A stretch of DNA of 64,000 bases from Lineus longissimus (taxonomy: Eukaryota; Nemertea; Pilidiophora; Heteronemertea; Lineidae): contig NC_088321.1 of the NCBI RefSeq assembly GCF_910592395.1, forward strand, positions 15,130,001 to 15,194,000, written 5' to 3'. The notes under the pieces were generated by a model. That model saw only the letters and a program-made list of their open reading frames with translations. It did no database searches and was not told the DNA's origin. The position numbers and the translations under genes are program-made. Numbering within the stretch: position 1 is the first letter of the stretch; each line of letters starts with the position of its first letter. Below are positions 22,834-35,960 of the stretch, piece by piece.

Positions 22834-25800
22834 TATTTTCATAAAAGCTTCTGTATTGTCTGATATTGACAGTGAAGTCAAAACATACTTCTTACTTCAT
22901 GTGCAGTTGGATCAGAAATTGACTTGCTGGCATTGCCAGTGGTATGATGAACTAAATAATGGCCTGAGGCCAACAAGTGCAACCACCAATGGAGCTGAAA
23001 TCTCAAAACATGCAGCAAAAATGTTCTATCTTATAAAAACATCTTTCCAGAACTACACCATGATACCAGCTATGAGTTGAAAACACTCCATTTGAAAAAA
23101 CTCACGCCGATTAGCGCCAGTGTCGATTTCATTTGAGCATCAGTGCGTCGCCAATCGAAGTATTGAACATGCACTGACTGAAATGTATTTGGGTTGTCGT
23201 CTTTGAAAATGTCCCAGGGGCAGAAAGATCAAATCCATTTCACTTTAAGATGAATTCAAGAAATCAGGAATTATTGTGCATATTACCATACGAAATCAGG
23301 TAAAGTTAAAATGGATTGACTTTTTCGTCCATCTCAGCTAAGTTTGCTGTCAGTGCATGTGTGCACTGATGTGCATTGTACACAACTCTGTGCACTTTGT
23401 CGGCTGGATGAGTTGAAACTAGCCAAGACGGCAATATTCTCGGCTAGCCATCTCGGCTGCATCTGCTTGTTCTAGCCAATTAAATTGCTACAACTTCGAC
23501 ATTCAACCAATTTGTACATTTGTTGCAAAAAGCAAAGAAAGCGTTCTGTAATGATATTCTCTGAGTCATTGTGCTCAGGTGAATTGACTGGCTCTATGTT
23601 GAGCAAAACTTTACTCATAAAGTATGCATTTTTTTGGTAGATTTTTGAAAATTTTACTCATAAAGTATGCATTTTTTTGTAGATTTTGGAAAATTTTGTG
23701 ATAGAAGGGTAAACGTTTGAATCTCAAACCAAATTTGACAGAATATTTTTTGCAGGGATGAAATTTATTTCATAGAAATTTCTGAAGCACCGTTTTCAAA
23801 AAGTTTGTCAGAAGCTGACTTTGATAAAAAGGATTCAAACAGTTTTGGAGCTGCAGATTTGAAATCAGATGATGGGTCTGAAATCAGAGTGGGTGAGGGA
23901 AGGTTGTTGACTTGCCTATCGGGTTGCTTTTAGAGTCAAACGCCAATGTTAGCGCGTCAAATGTAACAGGTACATTTCCACGTTGAAATATACATGAATC
24001 TTCATGTGAACTTATCATGATGAGACACTTAGATGAATTCTGTTGCCGATTTAAATATCGGGTTCAAAATGCAAAATGTGGTCATGATTACTATAATTTG
24101 GGAGATGAGGTGACATGAAATTTGACATCGACTCCAAAGATGTGTAATTTGACAGCGAGATTGAAAGTAATTGAAGAAAAATGGTTTGACCTTGCTGGTG
24201 TTGGATAGGCTAAAGATGGCAAGAGCTCAAATTTCTTATGTGCAGGTCATGTCATCTTGTAGAGATGCGATGAAACAAGGTCGCAGATATCAGTATTCAG
24301 AAATCCCCAAAGCATATTTTTGCCAGCATTTAGGGCGGCAGGTGATAAAAAAGTAGTTGTATGTGTTGCTGACTTGCTTCACTGATAAACAACTTGTGTA
24401 AGTGTATAGAACACAACGTTATTAGGTGTTTGCTTGGTTATGACGGCACTTTGTCAGGTGAATCATCGAAACTGACACTAACATTGTGTAGTTTAACGGT
24501 ACACTTGTCTCTGCAGTGATTAGATGCGATATCGTACCATGTTCGACGTGTTACTAATGAACTGAGCATGCTCTAACATCGAGGTATAAAAAGTGAGGAA
24601 GGATCGAGAGGTCTTAAAAATTGATAAACTGATGCATTTAATCATTAGTGTATTAGTCACAACCGACCATTTTACTGGTTTTCTATTGCCAAAGTGCGTT
24701 CCGCTTTCAAAAACTGTCACATTTGTGATGACAGGGAATCACTGTCCGGTGGTAACATAACACTCGTCATGATAGCCAGGTCATGCATAGTACCAAGTGC
24801 TTAAGGCTGATGCACTATAAGATCTTCACCTGTGGTGCTCAAGGAGGGAATGATAGGGAACTGTGTTCAGCCACCTTAGATAGGCGACTTGAGTCTATAG
24901 GTTAAAGGGAATGGCCCGTCAAAAAATGGGGAGTTTTGGACGGCCCGGTCAAAACCTTAGGCGGGAATAAGGTTTCATTGATAAATATAAGGAGTTTCAA
25001 GGCCCCCAAATCACTTGTAAGGTTCAATAGATACTGGCCTTTCATTGGTTTACCGTCTGCGTATCATTTACTTACTCTCATTTTGAAAAATATGACAATA
25101 TTTACGATCACGTTATTGATTTTTGCAACATTTTCGGTAACGCGCCCCTTGCGGATCTGTAAGGTACCATTCGGATGCTTGAAAACTGCCTCGTCTCGTC
25201 GATTCGCTCGCGGATAAACGCATCAGATTGACTGCAGCAACTTTTAATTGTTGGAGACAGAGAAGGAAGGAATATGATTATCAGTTTGATGAAAACTTTG
25301 CAAAGTTTCTTCTTGGGACTCGAAATCCATACTACTATTCTCTCCATTTTCCATTTTCTCCTCTCTCCAACTCACTACTATCGCTATTGACTGCGTAACA
25401 TACACTAACATTCTGGCCTCTTTGTAGCTGATTATGTAACCCATAGTGGAAACACCTAACAGCGCCGCCCGGCATGATCCACGTGCTACTGGCATATTTA
25501 TAACTCGTGGTAAATAAGGTTGTAAAAATATGCAAATGAGATGCCGTATATGGAAACCATGACGTCACTAAGCAGTTCTTATTTCTGCTACGGGTGGCGC
25601 TGTTGCTTGCTTCTGGAGGCGCTATTCAACCCCTTTAACTTTGTAGATAATTTTTGGTGGATATTTTCAAAAGTAGATGTTTGTAGGAGGTACAGATTGT
25701 TCTGTCAACTTCTTTCGTTCATCGGTACAGCGGGGGGCAGTAGAAAATGGTACCTGCATAGAAAATTGAAATTCCTTGCTGATTTCTCTCCAAAGTGGCT

Positions 25801-25915
25801 ACATGTTCTGAAAAAATCCGTCACTTCCATGGATGTTATTCAAATTGAACTTGTCTGGTGATTTTGGTGCAAAAAAGATATCTCAAGGAGGTACATGTGG
25901 TTGCTGTTCCTGCAT
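22834..25915. other. Non-coding, mostly nothing recognised
   Basis: A 45-bp direct duplication at about 23609-23697 ('actcataaagtatgcattttttt'). Otherwise scattered short open frames on both strands without splice signals. No gene supported. Confidence 0.4.
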
Positions 25916-26460
25916 GCTTTTGCTGCTGATTGTTAAGTGTTAGCATGTGGGATTGTCAGTTCGTTCAACTTGTTGAGGCAGCTGATCTAAAAGATAGGTT
26001 GTAGTTGATTGAGACTTTAGATAGGCTTACTGTAAGCAGGTTGGATTCTTAGCTCAACTTTTTGAGGCATCTGATTTTAGAGATACAGTAGAACCTCTTT
26101 ATTAAGGACATCCGCGGGACTGACAATTGCTGTCCTTATTTGTGAGGTGTCCGGATTAGAGAGGTCAAATTGAATGGAAACAACCACTTTGGGACCACAA
26201 CTAGTGTCCTTATTAGAGAGGTTGTCCATATTAGAGAGGTGTCCGCTAAGGGAGGTTCCACTGTAGTTTGTAGCTGATTGTGACCTCAGTGAGTCGAAGT
26301 GTCAGGATGTTGGATTGGCAGTTCAATGTGTTATTGCATCTGATCTAAAAGATAGGTTGAAACTGATTGAGACTTTAGTTGGCCTAATTGTAAGCATGTT
26401 GGATTCAAGTTGTCAGTTCAAGTTGTCGAGGAATCTCAACTGGAAGATTTACTTCTGAAA
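25916..26460 (+). repeat. Diverged tandem repeat interrupted by a MITE
   Basis: Units share 'ggattgtcagttcgttcaac...ctgatctaaaagataggttg(tag)...ctgattgagactttag'. Copies start near 25949, 26040 and 26312. The middle copy is split by the MITE at 26086-26263; the other two show the empty site. Confidence 0.85.
26086..26263 (+). mobile_element. MITE family A, copy 4 (178 bp, TA duplicated)
   Basis: CAGTAGAACCTCTTTA ... GGAGGTTCCACTG flanked by TA at 26084-26085 and 26264-26265. Sister repeat copies without the insert (TA at 25995-25996 and 26353-26354) show that the pre-insertion site had a single TA, so the TA target duplication is demonstrated within the window. Confidence 0.93.
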
Positions 26461-27084
26461 TTCAACCTCAAACATCACTTCAAACGTTTACAATCTAGTA
26501 AGATATCTAAAAATCTAAATATCAACCCCAAGTCTATTTCCTCTTTCAAGTTATAAAGATATTTTTCCATCAAATTCATCTCTAAGTTACCGACTTCAGT
26601 CGCGAAATCACTTTGAAATCATCGACCGCCAACCCAGCCAATTTCATCATGCCATTTTCCCGTTTTGAACTCGAGATATAAAAATTCAAAGCCAGTTTTT
26701 CTCGCTATAAAATAGCGACAAGCGAGGGAAAGTTTCAATTTTCGTGTCTGAGTCATCGCAAGCATCAGGTAGTCGTGTCAAATTCAAAGACGCTACATTC
26801 AAATTAGGTTCGTTTTCTCGTTTTATTTTCTCCGCTATTTCGAGATCTGTGGAAAGGTGATTGTTCATAACAGCAGGGGATGACGTTATTGGTCTTGAAT
26901 AATGAAGATATTAAAAGATATTTTCTTGTGCTTCTCTGACTGGTTCGAGCTAGTTTGATGTATTGTTCGTTAGAGCTGGTGGTTGTTGTCATAAATTCTT
27001 GAGGGAAAAGATATTTCGAACATTTTATATTCGATGACGACTTCTGTTGAAATCAAGAGTAGCTTTGAGAATCAAGTCTCTTGT
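26461..27084. other. Non-coding, nothing recognised
   Basis: No gene or repeat structure seen. Confidence 0.4.
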
Positions 27085-27300
27085 TCAGTGCAGTTTCATC
27101 TCTGTGTCCTTGGGCAAGACACCTAGCGCAGTATTGCTTTCTTTCCTGGAGTTAAGTGGGTACCAGGCTTGCTTTAGGAGTTGACCTGTGTTGAACCTTG
27201 ATGCCCATACTGAGGAGAGAGTGACCAACTCAGCTCCATTTCTCCGCACTGGCCCTATCAGTATTCCACAAACATGTTCCATGATTCATCCACGACCGTG
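27085..27300 (+). mobile_element. SINE-like fragment
   Basis: 'TGTGTCCTTGGGCAAGACAC' (27103-27122) is a block common in animal SINEs, and 'taagtgggtacc' (27153-27164) recalls the body of the SINE at 20850-21140. No tRNA head or tail seen. Confidence 0.5.
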
Positions 27301-27984
27301 ATGCTACGCTACCTTGCTCCAGCGCCAATGTCCATCGCCAGCATCCATGAAATCTGGCCACGAAGCCTCCAAGGCGTGTTATTGTTGAAAGCTTTCGTCT
27401 AAACATTCTGCGTTGGGTCTTAATTGAGTTACTCGTGGCGCTTCCCGACTTCCGTATCCAGGATGCGCGCAGATGGAGACATGTCTCATTCCTTCAATCT
27501 CATTTCTTCAAGGTTAGCGTGAAAGGTGATAGGGGGATGAACACCTTCTATTCTAAAAACATGGGTTCGACACTCGACCAGTGCCACTTGGAGCATTCAA
27601 CTGGTCTGAAATGGTCAAATGTAGTGTAGTTTGTGCGCTCCATGGTTTCTGGGTAAGTCATATTCATCAACAGGGGGAAAATGATGTTCAGGGACTTCAT
27701 CTTTGAGCAGCTCTCAGCCATTCTGTGCTGAAGGAACATTCTACCATATTCTGGAGCTATTCTACCATTCGTTATAGGTCAAGGATCCTCAATGAAGGAA
27801 TGATAGCTCTCAGCCGCTCTCTGCTTGGTGAAGTGTTTCCACAGCTGACTGCAGGTGGACAGGAGATGAGTCGACTCTGACTGTAGGCTATAAAGCTTCC
27901 ACTATCAGTACGATAGCTAGCCGAGATGTCTGTGGTCGTATTAGCGCTCAGTTACTAGGAAGCAGTAAAGAGGAGTACATGTGT
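27301..27984. other. Non-coding, nothing recognised
   Basis: No supported gene. Confidence 0.4.
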
Positions 27985-28405
27985 ATGGTGTGTTGCTGTG
28001 GAATCGAATATAGATAGGGACATTTGGCTTCAAAATACTGTGGTGATGTGAATCTGGAATAAACATTTGGGTATATGTGGTGTGGAATTGAATAAAGAGA
28101 AGGATATTTGGGTACATGTGCTGTGGAATTGAATAAAGAGAAGGGTATTTGGGTACATGTGTTGTGGAATTGAATAAAGAGAAGGGTATTTGGGTACATG
28201 TGCTGTGGAATTGAATAAAGAGAAGGGTATTTGGGTACGTGTTGTGGAATTGAATAAAGACAAGGGCATTTGGGTACATGTGCTGTGGAATTGAATAAAG
28301 AAAAGGGTATTTGGGTACATGTGCTGTGTAATTGAACTAAGGAAAGGGTATTTGGGTACATGTGTTGTGGAATTGAATAAAGAGAAGGACATTTGGGTAC
28401 ATGAT
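27985..28405 (+). repeat. 41-bp tandem array, about 9 units
   Basis: The unit 'ttgggtacatgtg(c/t)tgtgg' + 'aattgaataaagagaagggtat' is 41 bp with few changes; the first unit is more diverged. Open frames of up to 165 codons on the minus strand exist only because the unit has no stop in any of the three phases; there is no other coding evidence. Confidence 0.93.
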
Positions 28406-30121
28406 ATTGTAGTGCTGGAATAGTCGGAGAGGGATTTGACTTCAAAGCAGTTACTGGATTGCCATTGGATTCATATAGGATTTGTCATGAAGTAGGCCTT
28501 TGTAAGTGATACCATATTGGTTCTTTTGATAAGCTAGCCTCGTCTTTTGTGATATTCTGCCTGCATCTGTGGAATACATTGATGGGATCATGCTGGTTCT
28601 CATAACACAGAGAATATTGATTGATTACTGAGGAATATTGTTAAGGAATACTGCAACTCTGAGGAATATATTGTCAGACATCAGAATTTGTGAATTTGTA
28701 AGTATACTTTTTTGACACTTTTGACCTGGAAGTCATTTCGTTGCTTGTGATTTTTCTCGACTTCTGCCTCATAATAGGCGACAGAAGTACCAGTGATGAT
28801 GACCTTACAATCGCTTTTGCTGTGTTGCATTCTGTAAAGTTCCTGTGCTACGTTTTGCGTTATCATTTACTGTAAAAAGGTGCCATTGGCCGAAAGTGGG
28901 GTGAAGTTGTCCGATGTACTTTTCACCCTTCAACTTGAACCATACATGGTAAATCTTCTATTTCAACTGAATCTCTGTCCAAAAAGATATTAAAGGAGGC
29001 TCAATGGGCTAAAATTATCATAGTTTGACCCAAATAAGATTTCCCGACAGTTTCACCCCCAAGGACATTTTTATGACACTTTACGGCAATGAATACCATC
29101 TTGGGAACCATTCTTTCAATCAAGCCACCACTCAGCGATTCTCATTGGCCACTTGTTCTCTCACGGCGTGCTAGACAGCTGAAGTACCACTTCTCGTTGC
29201 GATGCGCTGATGTGTTCCAGAGGCCCTTCTTCTGTGGTTTTTGATAAGCTCCACATTGCATCACAGACAGAGAGCTATTCTGTCTCTAAATTCTGCAGCT
29301 TTTTCCCAGTGTCTGCCTTTCTCATGTGACCACTTGTACTTTCTACATGATGGAGAGCTTAAGTACCGCATTTGCGTGGAGTGTTTTGATGCAATCCAGA
29401 TGAGTATAGTGTTTGGAAATGTTGGTTGCTTTTTCGTCTGCAATTTATTCAAGAAGTAAAATCTTGAAATGTTTCAGTAGACCAGTTTAGCCACTCTCCA
29501 CTCAGATGAGGTCTTTTGCTTGCTATTTGGTACCAGTAAATGGACCTCATACTCAAGTCTGATTTGAAGGAGAAGGCAATGAAGGTTGAGATGGAACTGT
29601 TTTGATCCCTCAGAAAGTTGAACCCACAACCTCAAGAGTATAAGCTTGGCCCTTTTAGAACGACTATGCCACATTCTCTTTTCACTACCAAGCATCTCAA
29701 AATTCATCGTCTTGAAATATTTCGATATTTTCTTATAAAAATCTCCAATGCATCTGTTTCATTTCAAGATAACTCTCAAGAAGTTATTAGCGTCTCACAC
29801 GGCGCTGCGTTTACTCAAATAGCACTCCGAGTAATCGGACTCCTTGTATTATCAATCGTAACCCCCACAGCTCCAGCAGGTGATACCATGTTTGAAATCA
29901 ACAAGCTACCCATTAGCGAAATTGAAAAGATTCTTATTCTAAATCTTAATTAATCAAAACTTTCAATCATTCATCCATCTTAGATGAATGGCTTCTTTTG
30001 TTGCTTAGTTTGTGTGGTGAAATATTACCTGTTGATATCAAATTTAAAGTTGGTTTAAATCGGTTTTCAGAGGAGGGATTTGAAATGACTTCAGATTTGC
30101 ATATTGTAGCATGAACAGACC
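28406..30121. other. Non-coding, nothing recognised
   Basis: The open frame at 29618-29953 has no recognised peptide or splice context. Nothing else. Confidence 0.4.
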
Positions 30122-31066
30122 TTTGAGTGGAGGTCTGGGTGAAGTGGGGCAGTGCCGTCCCTCGGGTAGAGGTCTGGCTGAAGTGGGGCAGTGCCGCCCC
30201 TCGGGTAGAGGTCTGGCTGAAGTGGGGCAGTGCCGTCCCTCGGGTAGAGGTCTGGGTGAAGTGGGGCAGTGCCGTCACTCGGGTAGAGGTCTGGCTGAAG
30301 TGGGGCAGTGCCGTCCCTCGGGTAGAGGTCTGGTGGAAGTGGGGCAGTGCCGTCCCTCGGGTAGAGGTCTGGCTGAAGTAGGGCAGTGCCGTCCTTTGGG
30401 TAGAGGTCTGGGTGAAGTGGGGCAGTGCCGTCCTTTGGGTAGAGGTCTGGGTGAAGTGGGGGCAGTGCCATCCTTCGGGTAGAGGTCTGGGTGAAGTGGG
30501 GCAGTGCCGTCCCTCGGGTAGAGGTCTGGGTGAAGTGGGGCAGTGCCATCCCTCGGGTAGAGGTCTGGCTGAAGTGGGGCAGTGCCGTCCTTCGGGTAGA
30601 GGTCTGGGTGAAGTGGGGCAGTGCCGCCCTTCGGGTAGAGGTCGGGGTGAAGTGGGGCAGTGCCGTCCCTCGGGTAGAGGTCGGGGTGAAGTGGGGCAGT
30701 GCCGTCCCTCAGGTAGAGGTCTGGCTGAAGTGGGGCAGTGCCGTCCCTCGGGTAGAGGTCTGGGTAAAGTGGGGCAGTGCCGTCCCTCAAGTAGAGGTCT
30801 GGCTGAAGTGGCGCAGTGCCGTCCCTCGGGTAGAGGTCTGGGTAAAGTGGGGCAGTGCTGTCCCTCAGGTAGAGGTCAGGGTGAAGTGGGGCAGTGCCGT
30901 CCCTCGGGTAGAGGTCTGGGTAAAGTGGGGCAGTGCTGTCCCTCAGGTAGAGGTCAGGGTGAAGTGGGGCAGTGCCATCCCTCGGGTAGAGGTCTGGGTG
31001 AAGTGGGGCAGTGTCGTCCCTCAGGTAGAGGTCAGGGTGAAGTGGGGCAGTGCCGTCCCTCGGTTG
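30122..31066 (+). repeat. 39-bp tandem array, about 24 units
   Basis: The unit GGTAGAGGTCTGGGTGAAG + TGGGGCAGTGCCGTCCCTCG is 39 bp, i.e. 13 codons, so long frames stay open on both strands (up to 307 codons on the minus strand as a 13-residue repeat with Asp-Gly-Thr-Ala-Pro-Leu; up to 242 on the plus). Both strands being open, no splice signals and repeat-only composition argue for a minisatellite rather than a gene. G-rich compared with the surroundings. Confidence 0.92.
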
Positions 31067-33711
31067 ATGCCTATAGACTTCCCTCAGAGCAGAAACTCGA
31101 GGTTTTGAGTGGAATACACAGCGTAACCCATGAATGGTGAGGAAGGCCTTTACCCCTTTTAGTACATCATCCCATGGGCCCAATTGCCCGAGGCCCAAAT
31201 CATAGCGTATCGAACTGGCAATTTAGTCATCCATGATTTATACGGAACAGAATCCTGCCTTATCTCCAAAATTCTATCAAATAGATATCACTAATCATAG
31301 CGGATATTAGAATATGAGGTATCAATATATCAGGCTTGCTGGACGAGTATTCCTGCATTTATTGATGACTATTCTAGGGGCAGGGTGCTCGGCCATTCTA
31401 TTGTCATTGAGAAGAAACACTACAGTTACCTCCAGTAGCCCTGTTATGTGGGCATTCGACACAAAATGACCTGACTTCTGGAGGAACCTCGAAAATATTC
31501 CACTTATTCTCCCAGTCCGTTACTGATAGATTACGCCCTCTAAGACTATTAGATATTGTATAACCCTTGGATAACCAACAAGCGAATGTTCCAGCAATGT
31601 TAAACCGAGGCATTTCAGAGTAAAAGGCATAGAAAAGCCATTGAGCTACCAGATGTACCAGCTAGGTATAAAATGATTATGTTCTTGTTGGTGATTAACT
31701 CATCGCAGCTATCGCTGCTGATATAAAAGTGATTCATTCTGGATTGTTTATTAGTAGAGGATTCCAGGTGTAGTGAATGCCGTACCAAAGCCAAGGTTGA
31801 GCTACAGTTTGGGTCAACCACCACTCCTCGCTAATGCCACCTTCTCATAACTTCTTCGAGATTTGTTTTGAGTATGACTGTAGTTTCTAACATTGTCTTT
31901 GTCTTGAACACTCCTGTTTGCGGTACTTCCTCAACTGGGCAATGCTGCATGGGGTCAGTGAAGTTTTCCAGTTCATTTCTTGCTGATATCCTGAACCAGC
32001 ATCACCCAACAACTGTACAGAAATCTTGAAACCCAACCACCAAGAAAAGGTGGTATCTTGAAAAGCTTTAGATCTGATCAAGTTTTTTACGGACATTTGC
32101 CTTGAACAACTTTAGTACTTCAACTGATCAACTGAAATATCATCTCGCATTCCCACGATAAGCAATCTCTCAACTCGCACCAGGTCTTGGGCGCTATCTG
32201 CGAGAGTATGTTAAGTGCGCTCATCTCGAAGGTTTGATGGGCAGTTTTGAGAACGTTTTGGATTCAGGTTAGATAATAGTATCACTGACACCTGTACGGT
32301 GGCGCTGATAAGATGTGACTCAGGGTGGCGGGATGCGCAGTTATGAACCACAGAAACTACCACTTTGAATATAATTTTTTGCAAAGTGTTAATATTTTTC
32401 GCCCCTGGAGTCTGATAGCTCAGCGGAATTTTGATAATGAAACATCTTCATCTCAAAAGATCACAAGGGGGGATATTTTGGTTTCAGACCCGATAATATT
32501 ATCGGAAGGCACCTGCAGGTTCGAGTGGTCAGGTGTGAAAGAGCATAACAAAGCTTGTGGTTGAATTATGTTCGAATCGAAAAAGATTGGTGGTTTAGAA
32601 ACAGAGGATGGATATTTGTGTTAATGTGGTTCCAGTGTTTATCGGTGTGGCAAGCAGTTTTTAGTTAGTCCCGTGTCATGGTGGGCTACACCAGTGAATG
32701 GACGGGTGCCCTCCTGTACCTTAATCAAATCATTGTCCCACATACTCTTGCCTGATAACTACTCCAATCTGTTCACCACTCAGCTGGTCAGATATCTTCA
32801 GGAACCTCTCTCAAGTCTAGAAAACTCCTTGCATTCTACAGCTCAATTGCCCATCACAGGACAGCCGGCGATATCAGTGGGCCCACGGAAAGAACACATC
32901 GCTGGTTAGTGTGACGCAACCCCTTCCTGCCAGATGTGCACCTCTCATCTCGTCAGAATTTCAGGAAGCTTGCTCAAGTTAAGAAGTGCTTTGTACAACT
33001 CAATTGCCCATCACAGAACCTACCCAACCCTACCCTTCCCAAGAATTCAATTTCTATGCTCGACACACACCTTATATCCCGTGATATTTTTCTAGCGTTG
33101 AACGTTATTTTCATAGCTTGGAACTATGGAGTCAGAATTTGCATCTGTCGGTTCATCTCGGTTGGGCGCCGTTGCGATCCATGGGCTTCTCCATAGAGGC
33201 TAACCAATTAAGAATTCATTTCATGACAGGTTGGCTGGAATCTTATGTAGTTCAGTGCACAATTTGCACAATGGATGTACACAATCTTTTCAACTTAAGT
33301 TGGAACCAACTTGTGGATTGATCTCCAATGTTCTCAGCGGTGGCTATAAAAAATTGAGGATTCAATGAGGTCTGAAATTTGCAATTACTCGCTATTACAA
33401 TTGGAAACCAGTTATCTGCTATTTATATTATAGTCATCATATCAGATTTATAGCTTTCTACCTGAAAATCTTATTTGGTTTCTGAAACGGCAGATTTTTT
33501 TTTCTTGAAGTTGAAATCATACTCATTTATGGAGGATCAAATTTTTTTCAATTTTGGGTCTGAAAATATAGCTTTGATGTCATTACTTTCGATTTCGAAA
33601 CTGTCGGATGTCGATTGATGAAATCTTCTAGAGTTGGTTTAATAATAATTTTGGAAGAACTGAGCTGCAAACTTTGCCATCATTCCCTGGTATATTTGGA
33701 GTGAGTTGATG
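31067..33711. other. Non-coding, nothing recognised
   Basis: Short diverged duplication around 'caattgcccatcacag' (32847 and 33002). No supported gene. Confidence 0.4.
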
Positions 33712-33984
33712 AGGCAAGAGTTTTTTATACCTTGTTTCGCGAACCCACCGCTTACGAAAATGACAAAAAAAAAAAAAAAATTTTTTTCAGGTTTCTTAGC
33801 GAATCAAACCCGCCACCGTAGAAATGTAAAAATTGTGAAAATAATTATTTTTTTCGTTCATGAAAAAAAAATTTCGTTTGTGAAATAAAAAAATCTCAAA
33901 AAAAAATTTTACATTTTTTTTCCAACAGCCGCTAAAAAAGTTTGGAATAAAAGGTTCGCTAAACAAGGTAAAAAACTCTTGCCT
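33712..33984. mobile_element. AT-rich MITE with TIR of about 32 bp (273 bp)
   Basis: The left end AGGCAAGAGTTTTTTATACC and, on the other strand, the right end AGGCAAGAGTTTTTTACC extend to GCGAACC on both sides. The interior is nearly all A/T. Non-coding; no clear target duplication. Confidence 0.85.
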
Positions 33985-34324
33985 AATATCTGTATTTGTT
34001 TGGTATCAACTGATGCCACAGGCCTATTTCATCACAGAACTCAATTTGCAATACTCGCCAAATATTCCCAAAATTCACTTACTCAGAAATTCGACGATAC
34101 CCAAATTTCCAATTAGATGGTACTTGTCATAAATTTGTCAAATTGTGAGAGAATGTTCCTCAATTTCCCAAACCATGATTTAATATTCTCGCCACGAAAG
34201 TGTACACAGATCTCATTTTAGCAATTGAGTAAAGGATATTAGATATTTGTCTCCACCTGTATGAGGAGAATATATGAAAAGGTTTCCGAAAGAGTTACTC
34301 AAGCTTTCGAAGGGATTCATCAAC

Positions 34325-34445
34325 AGAACTTCATAGCCTAGTGGTTAACACTGCTGGCTACCACGCAATAGGGCCAGGATAGGATTGTATTCCTGGATGA
34401 ACCGGCGTGGCTTTCAAGGAACTAAAATTCCTGGCTCTTCACCGT
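34325..34445 (+). mobile_element. SINE family 1, 5' fragment
   Basis: 'catagcctagtggttaacactgctggctaccacgcaataggg' then a damaged B-box area and 'ctggatgaaccggcgtggctttcaaggaactaaaattcctggctcttca', as in the full copy at 36445. Confidence 0.85.
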
Positions 34446-35714
34446 CCGTTGTTTTGGCCCCTCTAGGCTTCATCAAGGTGGCTGGGGTTGACTTGCATCT
34501 GTCTTGTTCGAGGTTCACATTGTGAATGACATCATGACGCAGTGTGGTTTTGAACATGGCAACCCAAGCCTGGTGAAGCCTCGAGGGGCAAAAACGCACG
34601 TCGGTGCAGCAACAAGCTGATCAGTCCTGAATAATGCCCCACGGCTTGAGGCAGGAACTGACAGGCTAACTGCAACGAAGACAGGCTAACTGCATCAAGT
34701 AACCGTCCACAATACCAACTAGCTGAAGACAAATCTTTTTACAATTCACACATTTAATGAATTATCACTTGCGTCAAACTACTGCAAGTGACAGTTTAGA
34801 AAATTGCATTCAAAGGCTGATTAGCAGAACTTGATTTCCTGCAGCGTGATGCGCAAAATCGAATCGCGTGTAATCTCCGTTTTGCTGCAAGTGACATGTT
34901 GAATATACGATTACCGAATGACATTATCGGTGATGTTACTGCAGACAGTTGGCTAGATTACATATTATGTGAAAGATTATAGGGTTGTTCTTCACAGAGA
35001 ATATCAGTTGCAACAGGTTGAAAAATGTCCATTGTGCTATTGCTCAGGGGCGTTGGTAACATAATGCAATAGCTGTGTTACTTGGTCCAGATGTCTTAAT
35101 TTGATGATAGACATGCTATCCCAAAGCTAATCAGTACCGCGGTTGACATGCAGTAAAACCGACTTTGTAGCAGTGGGATTTATACGACTGTTTTACAATA
35201 CATACATTCACTTCAACTCAAAGACGTACATGTATAGCAAAGCTGGTTTGTTACGAGAATCAGTGAGCGATTGCATAAAAGTCAATCACGATATTGATTT
35301 GTAATCTCAATTACACCAAGAGATCACAATCAATATTCTTGTAGAGCTAATCATTGCTGTTACCGATGAATTGATTTCATGCACAATGCTCGCTATCACA
35401 AATGGGGTTAGTTTCCTCCTGGGTAGAAGGTCAAAGCACGTTGGGAAGGGGGATGCAGTCAAGTTGTCATTGGAATCGTATCTGAGGAAAGTTAATCAGT
35501 ACGGCCATCGATGCAATGATTTATATCACTGATCTGGTTAGTCTTGGATGATTTGACCTTGCCAGTCGTGAGAGGAAGAGGTGGTGACAGTCGAAGAATT
35601 TGTTCAAGTCCAGTTGTGCGGAATTTGCTAAGATCCGCGTGACCTGAGAGAGCTCTGTCCCAATGTGCCTCTTTCGGAACAGGCGGGGGCTTTGATGTTG
35701 AAACCATATGTTCA
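34446..35714. other. Non-coding, nothing recognised
   Basis: No supported gene. 'gacaggctaactgca' is repeated near 34659 and 34680. Confidence 0.4.
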
Positions 35715-35960
35715 GGGGCAGCGGTAGCGCAGTGGAAGAGAGTCGGCCTCATGATCAGGAGGTCGTGGGTTCGACTCCCGGCCGAATCACTGCTTAGTTC
35801 CCCTACTTGTTGAGTTCAAGTGAGCACCTTCTTGTTGCTCCTTGAAACCCCTGATTGATTTCTGTGGAGACCGCGGTAATAATATGATATCCCAAAGTGC
35901 TTTGAGCGAGAACTATAGTGTCACGGAATTGCGATATATAAAAGACTCATCATTCCTCAG
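35715..35960 (+). mobile_element. SINE family 2 (tRNA-derived)
   Basis: The head GCAGCGGTAGCGCAGTGG (A box) ... GTGGGTTCGACTCCCGG (B box, about 35766-35782) is tRNA-like but lacks a clean acceptor stem. The body ends 'agtgctttgagcgagaacta...gcgatatataaaag', the LINE-like 3' end typical of many invertebrate SINEs, then a short CAT repeat. Not a functional tRNA gene. Confidence 0.82.

Noticed and set aside
27948-28445. 165-codon minus-strand frame rich in Tyr-Pro-Ser-Leu repeats
   Set aside because: Translation of the 41-bp array in which no phase has a stop.
30275-31198. 307-codon minus-strand open frame with a 13-residue repeat
   Set aside because: Created by the 39-bp minisatellite; the plus strand is equally open and there are no splice or start signals.
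35715-35790. tRNA gene
   Set aside because: A and B boxes are present but the acceptor stem does not pair cleanly and SINE body and tail follow.
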